Source of the DNA: JBBTRP01 sp038065125
GTDB taxonomy: Bacteria; Patescibacteriota; Patescibacteriia; JACQRZ01
Reading direction: 5' to 3'
NCBI GenBank assembly: GCA_038065125.1
Contig: JBBTRP010000018.1
Coordinates: 1-20,447, forward strand
DNA: 20,447 nt
Shown: positions 15,017 to 20,447 of the stretch, in pieces
Layout: every line of letters starts with the position of its first letter
Position numbering within the stretch: position 1 is the first letter of the stretch
Notes under the pieces: model-generated
Seen by the model: only the letters and a program-made list of their open reading frames with translations
What the model was told of the DNA's origin: nothing
Database searches by the model: none
Position numbers and translations under genes: made by a program

Positions 15017-16330
15017 TTACTCTCCAAACAAGATCTTCAGACGGCCCTTTGCCTCACCTTCGGCTTTGCCGGAGACTTGCGCAGGCACATTGAGAAACGC
15101 ACCTCCTTTTGCTTCAGACTTGACTTCACCTTCGAACCGTTTTTCCAGATCAAGTTTTTCTGACTTTTCTTTTTCTGGTCCAGATTTTTTTTCTTTTTCA
15201 GAGTCCCCGTCATCGTCTTCGAGTCTCACCTTTGTATCGCCCTTAATCTTGGTTTCTGATTCGACGGTGCCTTCGAGCGCGGGCGTGCCCTTCACTTCAG
15301 CAACGCCTTCAAAATCGATCTTGTGCTCTTCTCGGGCCCGGAACATAAGCCTTGCTTCCTGTGCGAGACGCATCGCTTCATGGAACTTGAGGAAAGCCGC
15401 ATTAAAGGCCTTTGCCTCCATCCGCGCCTTCCCGTCAACAATCGCGTCTGCGGCACCATTTACCAGTGCTTCGATTGACGCTTTTGCTTCGGCGCTCAAG
15501 GCAGCACCTTTGCGTTCAACGAACGCACGAACTTCCTCGAGTTTTTTTTCTGCCGCCTTCAGCGACCCTTCCGCGGCCGCCTTGCTCTCCGTTTCGGCGT
15601 TCACGGTTGCCGAGACTACGCTTTCAGCTTGGACGCGTACTTTTGCCGCCTTCTCTCCGCCTTCTTTCAACGAGAGGGAGAACCCCGCGGCTTCATTTAC
15701 TTTTGTATCAGCGTCGATGGTTGATTTTTCAGACAGTTTTTCAAGGATGCGGGCGTGAACCTTCAAGGGAGTTTCAAGATTCGAGGAGAGCTCGAGCGCG
15801 GCGCGTGCCTCGCCTTTGCTGTTAAGTTCCTTTGCTTGGTCCTCGACTTCTTTCGAGTGTGCGCGTACCGAACCATCCAAAGAAAGCGCAACAGACGCGT
15901 TGAGTTTGCCTTTCGCGGCAAGTTTTTCCGCCTCGTCAATACGTCGGGTCACCAAGCGAATTTGAAGTTGTGTTTTCGCTTTTGGAGTTGCGGCAAGCGA
16001 TGCTTGCACGCGCTCGTTCACACCGACTTTTATCGGGTAGAGAAAATCTCCGGGAAGCGCTTGCTCTGCCGCGAGAGAGACGCCGGTACTCGCTAGAACC
16101 GCGAGTGTGAGTATCAGTGCTATTGGCATAAGTTTTTTTCCGAAATTAAGCAATGAGAAATTCGACCTTTGCAGTATATGATCTGCGGGGGTCACATCGC
16201 TTACGGGAAGGAGCGGCATACTTTGAATGAACGCGGCGAGCCGCTCCCGGACACACTCTTTGTCTTTTGTTGGGAACGTGAGTTTTTGCGCGTTTGCAAT
16301 CAATTGTTCAAATTTTTTATACGGTTCCAT
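15017..16330 (-). CDS. DUF5667 domain membrane protein, probable partner of the ECF sigma factor
   Basis: 437-residue single-pass protein. Residues 1-65 are a cytosolic charged, helical region; a membrane segment follows (about 67-87, LMPIALILTLAVLASTGVSL), then the DUF5667 signature ALPGDFLYPIKVGVNERVQ (91-109). The rest (110-400) is Ala/Glu/Lys-rich and predicted to be long helices, ending in a very charged tail. DUF5667 has no firm function known to me. It overlaps the sigma gene by 14 bases, the arrangement expected of a sigma/anti-sigma pair, and the cytosolic N-terminus could hold the sigma factor. It has no zinc-binding anti-sigma motif (HxxxCxxC). Strong terminator at 14974-14998. The membrane topology is well supported; the anti-sigma role is inference. 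Confidence 0.85.
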   Translation of the reverse strand: MEPYKKFEQLIANAQKLTFPTKDKECVRERLAAFIQSMPLLPVSDVTPADHILQRSNFSLLNFGKKLMPIALILTLAVLASTGVSLAAEQALPGDFLYPIKVGVNERVQASLAATPKAKTQLQIRLVTRRIDEAEKLAAKGKLNASVALSLDGSVRAHSKEVEDQAKELNSKGEARAALELSSNLETPLKVHARILEKLSEKSTIDADTKVNEAAGFSLSLKEGGEKAAKVRVQAESVVSATVNAETESKAAAEGSLKAAEKKLEEVRAFVERKGAALSAEAKASIEALVNGAADAIVDGKARMEAKAFNAAFLKFHEAMRLAQEARLMFRAREEHKIDFEGVAEVKGTPALEGTVESETKIKGDTKVRLEDDDGDSEKEKKSGPEKEKSEKLDLEKRFEGEVKSEAKGGAFLNVPAQVSGKAEGEAKGRLKILFGE

Positions 16331-16850
16331 AGGATTCTTTTTCTAAAACCTCGTGCAATTTCTTCAGTGCACGATGGAGTCTAACTGATATGACATTCGG
16401 GGTCTCCCCGGTAATTACAGCGATATCTTTAGGATCAAGGTCGTTGATATACCGCATAACAATCACCTCCCGATATGAGTCGTCCAGGAGCTGATCAAGC
16501 TTTGAGACAAGGGTTTTTGCGTCGATTGCGTTGTGGGGATCACTTGATGAGTCGCTCGGCACATCAAATCCGTCATCGTGGAGCTGGTCGAGAGAGATGG
16601 TTCTTTTCGCTTTTTTTGACGCGTTGATGATGCAGTTCATGGCCGTTCGATAGAGGAATGCCTGCATATTCTCGATCGTGTTCCCTTGCGTGAGATAGCG
16701 CCATGTCCGCATAAAGACATCCTGAACTAAATCCCGGGCAGCCTCGCGATCATAGACCCGGTAATAGCAATACCGATAAATTTTGTCGGAAAAGGTATCG
16801 TAGACCTTGAGAAACTCCTCCGACGATTCGTTTGCGCCGTTCATTATCAT
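16317..16850 (-). CDS. ECF-type RNA polymerase sigma factor
   Basis: Sigma70-family factor of the extracytoplasmic function type. Region 2 runs from FLKVYDTFSDKIYRYCYYRV into AARDLVQDVFMRTWRYL, with the core-binding DLVQDVF motif; region 4 is YREVIVMRYINDLDPKDIA then VISVRLHRALKKL, a helix-turn-helix. No region 1.1 or 3 is present. Three in-frame ATGs are possible: 16907, 16850 and 16844. An ECF-like promoter has its -10 at 16901-16904, overlapping the first ATG, so a transcript from it would start downstream; therefore 16850 (177 residues) or 16844 is favoured. With 16907 the protein would have 196 residues. The 3' end overlaps the DUF5667 gene by 14 bases. Confidence 0.88.
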   Translation of the reverse strand: MIMNGANESSEEFLKVYDTFSDKIYRYCYYRVYDREAARDLVQDVFMRTWRYLTQGNTIENMQAFLYRTAMNCIINASKKAKRTISLDQLHDDGFDVPSDSSSDPHNAIDAKTLVSKLDQLLDDSYREVIVMRYINDLDPKDIAVITGETPNVISVRLHRALKKLHEVLEKESYGTV

Positions 16851-16900
16851 ATATAGACGGTCTTTTGGACGTGCTCTTACAAAAAAGCCTTTAAACCTAT

Positions 16901-16926
16901 GACGCATTATCCCTCAAAGGGTTACA
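16901..16926 (-). promoter_or_regulatory. ECF-type promoter of the sigma/DUF5667 unit, probably autoregulated
   Basis: On the minus strand TGTAAC (16926-16921) is followed by 16 bases and CGTC (16904-16901). This matches the AAC-containing -35 and CGTC-type -10 of ECF sigma factors at the usual spacing. It lies directly before the sigma gene, so autoregulation is likely. It overlaps the first possible ATG (16907), which argues for a downstream start. Confidence 0.62.
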
Positions 16927-16932
16927 AATGAC

Positions 16933-16962
16933 AAAAGAGGCCCACTTTTTAGGGCCTCTTTT
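16933..16962 (-). terminator. Intrinsic terminator after the secreted Lys/Ala-rich gene
   Basis: A perfect 11-bp stem (AAAAGAGGCCC, positions 16933-16943, with GGGCCTCTTTT, 16952-16962) around an 8-base loop lies 21 bases after the stop at 16984. Both flanks are A/T runs, so it could act in either direction. It ends only six bases before the ECF -35 element, separating the two units. Confidence 0.85.
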
Positions 16963-16983
16963 ATCAAATGGAGAGCGTGCCGG

Positions 16984-17358
16984 TTATTTCATTTTTGCGA
17001 CATCCATTGCGCGCTTCTTTTCCTTCGTATAGACGGCAAGCGCCTGCTTCTTGGCGGCGTTGAGTCGCGCGAGCGCAGCTTTCTTGCCAACCGTCTTGAG
17101 GGATTTTACATACGCAAGTTGGGCTTTTTTAAGCGCGGCCTGATACGACTTCTTTGCTTTTGCGGATGCGGCGGCGTGCTTTTTCTCGTCCATCTTCATG
17201 GCTTTTGCTTGCGGTTCTTTGGAGTCCATCTCTTCAACGGCTTTCATGTCTGCGCCGGTATTCATCATTTCTTCGGCAAAGACGTTAAGCGGGAGTACCG
17301 GAGTAAGTGCCGCAATCAGAATTGAGACTACGGCGATACGGAGTGATTTGAGGGTCAT
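16984..17358 (-). CDS. Small secreted Lys/Ala-rich protein with Met-rich N-terminal segment
   Basis: 124 residues. An N-terminal signal peptide (MTLKSLRIAVVSILIAALTP, cleavage probably after VFA at about residue 28) is followed by an acidic, Met-rich stretch (about 29-58, with seven Met) and then a helical Lys/Ala repeat-like region, with the motif KKAxLAxxxxxKK recurring, probably coiled coil. I do not recognise the family. It sits between the RND pump gene (77 bases upstream) and a perfect 11-bp terminator. Met-rich secreted proteins can bind Cu(I) or Ag(I), so a link to the pump is possible but unproven; low complexity alone could explain the composition. No Shine-Dalgarno site or clear promoter is seen, so it may be read through from the pump gene. 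Confidence 0.7.
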   Translation of the reverse strand: MTLKSLRIAVVSILIAALTPVLPLNVFAEEMMNTGADMKAVEEMDSKEPQAKAMKMDEKKHAAASAKAKKSYQAALKKAQLAYVKSLKTVGKKAALARLNAAKKQALAVYTKEKKRAMDVAKMK

Positions 17359-17434
17359 ATTAATTTTTTTTATTGATGAGTAAATGTAGCGCGCTCGCTC
17401 GACCTTTTTTTTCGCGAACGCGACAGAGTGAATG

Positions 17435-20400
17435 CTAAAATCCTGCCGCCGCGGCCTTTCCCGTCTTGGTCGCCTTCTTGCCGAACCGGAAGAAGAGCGA
17501 TGGCGTTAGAAGGAGCGAAATCGCGGTCGAGCTGATCAGACCACCGAATATCACGACCGCGAGCGGCCCGAGAAGCTCCTTACCCGGCTTGTCTTGTCCG
17601 ATCAGGAGCGGGATGAGGGCGAGCGCGGTGACACTGGAAGTCATCAGCACCGGCGTGACGCGATCAAGCGTCGCGCGAATGATCGTCTCTTTGGTAAACG
17701 CATGCCCCTCCTCACGGATCAGCGTAAGAGCGCGCGCGATGAGCATGATGCCATTGCGGGAAACGATTCCCATGAGCGAGACAAATCCCACCAAGTGTGG
17801 AAGACCGATCACTGCGCCACTCAGCCAGATCCCGATCAGGCTACCGATGAATACCGTTGGGATCGAGGTCATCACCAAGAGCACCATGGCGTTCGAACGG
17901 AATGCGACAAACAGCGTCCCGTAGACCAATGCAAGACCGACAATGAAGAAGATCGTCATGCGCGCACTGTTCTCTTTCTGGCTTTTGTAGGTTCCCTCGT
18001 AGGAGATCAGGATTCCATCCGGAAGTTTTTGGGCGCTCATATGATTTTTGACCGTGTCGACCGCGCCGACAATGTCGCCTCCATCATAGTTCGCGCTCAC
18101 GATTAACGCACGTCGCTGGCCTTCGTGCGTAAATCGATTGCGACCCGTGCCGATCCTCACGTCGGCAACCGATCCGGACAGCGACTCGCTGTCTATGAAC
18201 GGAAGTGGAAGATCGGCAAGCGCCTGCGCATTGCCGCGCGAAGCAAGATCATACCGCAGAAGTACCGGGATGCGCTGAGTGCCCTGCGGGACGAAGCCGA
18301 GATACTCGCCCATCAGTCCCATTTCCAGTTCGTCTGCAAGCATTCCCGTCGACATACCACTCTCGGCAAGCCGATTCGTCAGTGGGGTGATATGGAACTC
18401 GGGAACTAAAACATCCTGCTGCACGCGCGCGTTTTTTACTCCTTTCATACTCGCGAGTTCGACTCGAACGCTTTCGGCAACGTCTTGCATATCACCGGCA
18501 TCATCTCCCAGTACCTTGATCACGATCGGCGCCCGCACGCCGGAGAGCAGCTGCTCGAGTCGGTGCGTGATCGGCTGTCCCAAGCTGTAATCCGCTCCCC
18601 CATGACGATCCAGCACTGTTTGGATCTCCGCAAATAGCTCAGTTCGCCTCTCTTCCAGTCCCGGTTCGAACACCACCTGCATCTCGCTGCTATTGGATCC
18701 ACCGCCATGCGAATCGGCGACCGATCGTCCGGTCGTATGACTCACGCGTCGCACGCCTTTAATCGAGCGGATCTCGTCTTCGATCGCGGTCACAAACGCG
18801 TTCGTCGTTTCCAGATTCGTTCCGACCGGCAATATGGTCATGATGGTTGCCGAACCCTCATTGAACGGCGGAATGCCCTCTTTGCCGGCAAGCCCGAACA
18901 GAGCACCGGACACGATCAGCGTACCCAGCACTCCGCTCATAAGTATGCGCGGGTGGTCGATACTCCAGTCGATACAGGGAGTGAGCTTTCTTTTGACGAG
19001 CGCGACGAACTTCGTGTCGCCCTCATGTTTCAACTTCTGTCCGCGTCCCAGCAAATAGCTGCACATCACCGGCGTCACCGTCAGTGAGACGAACATGGAG
19101 GCAAAGAGCGAGACAACATACGCAACTCCCAGCGGCGCGAGTAGCCGCCCCTCCACGCCCGGAATCAGAAATAACGGCGTGAACGCGATGCCGACGAGAA
19201 TGGTCGCGTACACGATCGAGTTGCGCACCTCGCTTGACGCGCGAAAGACGGTTTTGTCTGCACTCGCGGCGTCAGGAGGGCGCTCCTCGCGCAATCGGCG
19301 ATACACGTTTTCAATGCCGACAATCGCGTCATCCACCAGCTCCCCGATCGCAACGGCAAGACCGCCCAGAGTCATGACGTTGACCGAGAGGCCGAACGCC
19401 TTGAACACGACGGCCGTGACAAAGATGCTGAGCGGAATCACCGCAACCGTAATCCCGGTGATCCGGATATTCATTAGGAAGAGCGAGAGAACCAGGATGA
19501 GAAGGAGAATGCCATCGCGCAAGGCTTCCATAACATTGGAGAGCCCCGCCTTGATGAACCACTCCTGCCGCAACAGATCGTTGCGAATCACGACACCCTC
19601 GGGCAATGAGCGCTCGAGTCCCGCGAGAGTCTCGTCGATCTTCTTCGTCACACTGAGCGTCTCGGCATCCGGTTGACGGACCAACCGCATGATCACCCCA
19701 TGCTCGCCGTCGATCGAGGCGGTCCCGCGCACAATGCTGGGAAGCTCGTCGACAACGGCGATGTCTCCGAGACGCACCACCGCGCCGTTGTTTTTTGCGA
19801 TTGCGATCTGCTCAAGCTCTTTGGCGTGCGCCGGGGTCACCAGAATTCTGATCGGATACTCGCGGTTATCCTGGGTAAGGATGCCGCCTCCGCGGTTTTT
19901 AAGCGCACCACGAACCTGCATCGCCACGTCGTCGATTCGCACGCCGTACCGGCGCAATCGTTCCGCATCCAGATTGATCTGCCACTCCTTCACGTCCCCG
20001 CCCATGATGAGGATGTTGGAGATACCGGGAATGCGCAGGAGAGCAGGACGCACAGTCCAATCGGCAAGCGAGCGAAGCTCCATCGGGCTCACCTTTCCAT
20101 CGGGCGAGGTCAGCCCAATCCACATGATCTCTCCCATGACCGAGGAGATGGGTCCCAAAATCGGTTTGACGTTCGGCGGCAGATTGACCTGCGCGAGCCG
20201 CTCCTGAACAATCTGCCGATTCCGGTAGATATCCGACCCCCACGCAAACTCAATATTCACGATCCCAAGGCCAAATGTTGCGGTGCTGCGCACATTCTCA
20301 ATCCCCGGCGCGCCCGCGACCGCCGCTTCGATCGGCGTGAGAATCAGCCGTTCGATTTCTTCCGATGCGAGTCCGTCCGACTCCGCAAAAATCGCAACCG

Positions 20401-20447
20401 TCGGCTTATTCACGTCCGGCAGAATGTCTACCTTCATGGTCGCAAGC
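17435..20447 (-). CDS. Heavy-metal-type RND efflux transporter (CusA/CzcA-like), 5' end beyond window
   Basis: About 1003 residues are visible; the frame stays open to the right edge and lacks the first membrane helix, so roughly 25 N-terminal residues are outside. The Met at 20437 is therefore internal. The first visible block (VDILPDVNKPTV, then PIEAAVAGAPGIENVRS) is the porter-domain start of HME-RND pumps. The TM4 proton relay reads AIGELVDDAIVGIEN (Asp369, Glu376 counted from that Met), as in CusA/CzcA (VD.AIV.IEN). The sequence VGFVSLMGIVSRNGIMLI and the C-terminal GPLAVVIFGGLISSTAISLL are also typical. The Met triad that moves Cu/Ag in CusA is not obvious, so the substrate is uncertain. 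These pumps normally need a membrane-fusion protein, which may lie just outside the window. The gene ends in TAG. Confidence 0.9.
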   Translation of the reverse strand, partial: LATMKVDILPDVNKPTVAIFAESDGLASEEIERLILTPIEAAVAGAPGIENVRSTATFGLGIVNIEFAWGSDIYRNRQIVQERLAQVNLPPNVKPILGPISSVMGEIMWIGLTSPDGKVSPMELRSLADWTVRPALLRIPGISNILIMGGDVKEWQINLDAERLRRYGVRIDDVAMQVRGALKNRGGGILTQDNREYPIRILVTPAHAKELEQIAIAKNNGAVVRLGDIAVVDELPSIVRGTASIDGEHGVIMRLVRQPDAETLSVTKKIDETLAGLERSLPEGVVIRNDLLRQEWFIKAGLSNVMEALRDGILLLILVLSLFLMNIRITGITVAVIPLSIFVTAVVFKAFGLSVNVMTLGGLAVAIGELVDDAIVGIENVYRRLREERPPDAASADKTVFRASSEVRNSIVYATILVGIAFTPLFLIPGVEGRLLAPLGVAYVVSLFASMFVSLTVTPVMCSYLLGRGQKLKHEGDTKFVALVKRKLTPCIDWSIDHPRILMSGVLGTLIVSGALFGLAGKEGIPPFNEGSATIMTILPVGTNLETTNAFVTAIEDEIRSIKGVRRVSHTTGRSVADSHGGGSNSSEMQVVFEPGLEERRTELFAEIQTVLDRHGGADYSLGQPITHRLEQLLSGVRAPIVIKVLGDDAGDMQDVAESVRVELASMKGVKNARVQQDVLVPEFHITPLTNRLAESGMSTGMLADELEMGLMGEYLGFVPQGTQRIPVLLRYDLASRGNAQALADLPLPFIDSESLSGSVADVRIGTGRNRFTHEGQRRALIVSANYDGGDIVGAVDTVKNHMSAQKLPDGILISYEGTYKSQKENSARMTIFFIVGLALVYGTLFVAFRSNAMVLLVMTSIPTVFIGSLIGIWLSGAVIGLPHLVGFVSLMGIVSRNGIMLIARALTLIREEGHAFTKETIIRATLDRVTPVLMTSSVTALALIPLLIGQDKPGKELLGPLAVVIFGGLISSTAISLLLTPSLFFRFGKKATKTGKAAAAGF

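Noticed and set aside
17405..17425. TCGCG-AA-CGCGA repeat next to eight T, considered as a terminator for the RND gene
   Set aside because: The loop would be only two bases, and on the minus strand the hairpin is followed by A, not T.
17359..17434. Promoter search before the secreted Lys/Ala-rich gene
   Set aside because: No -35/-10 pair of acceptable spacing was seen; the gene may be cotranscribed with the pump.
1..20447. Alternative genetic code with TGA read as Gly
   Set aside because: TGA ends the DUF4012, MscS-like, membrane GT2 and orphan genes exactly where the next unit or terminator begins.

Overview
The window looks like a piece of chromosome from an uncultivated, compact bacterium, most likely a member of the Patescibacteria (Candidate Phyla Radiation). 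This is an inference from family content: a DUF4012 membrane protein beside glycosyltransferases and MreB, an ECF sigma factor overlapping a DUF5667 membrane protein, and very tight gene packing. At least four genes end in TGA, so the code is standard (table 11) and not the TGA=Gly code of Gracilibacteria/Absconditabacteria. Every recognisable gene is on the minus strand. I see no rRNA, tRNA, CRISPR array, insertion sequence or phage gene.

Reading in the direction of transcription (high to low coordinates): (a) 17435-20447, most of a heavy-metal-type RND efflux pump that runs off the right edge; (b) 16984-17358, a small secreted Lys/Ala-rich protein with a Met-rich N-terminus, followed by a strong terminator; (c) 16317-16850, an ECF sigma factor overlapping a DUF5667 membrane protein (15017-16330), with a good ECF-type promoter just upstream and a terminator at the end; (d) 14322-14819, an unrecognised TTG-start gene with its own near-consensus sigma70 promoter, Shine-Dalgarno site, operator-like repeats and terminator; (e) 12035-14223, a membrane-anchored cyclophilin and a leucyl aminopeptidase; (f) 10673-11949, a sigma70 promoter, an acidic zinc-ribbon protein and a thioredoxin-reductase-like flavoprotein with no CxxC; (g) 1-10606, one long run of eleven genes: YtxH-like, archease-like, short MscS-like, three GT2 glycosyltransferases, DUF4012, MreB, a GT4 glycosyltransferase, DNA polymerase III delta' and a beta-propeller lipoprotein-like protein. 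Neighbours in this run overlap or lie at most 41 bases apart.

The long run reads as a cell-envelope locus. Glycosyltransferases, a membrane protein of a family often found near polysaccharide genes, the shape-determining actin homologue and a mechanosensitive channel are transcribed together with a clamp-loader subunit and an archease. The sigma/DUF5667 pair looks like a self-regulating envelope-sensing unit. Most genes lack a recognisable Shine-Dalgarno sequence, so the consensus one in front of the orphan gene at 14819 stands out. I found no wholly new defence or mobile system. The least explained items are the insulated orphan gene with its repeats, the CxxC-less reductase, the degenerate archease and the Met-rich secreted protein beside the RND pump.
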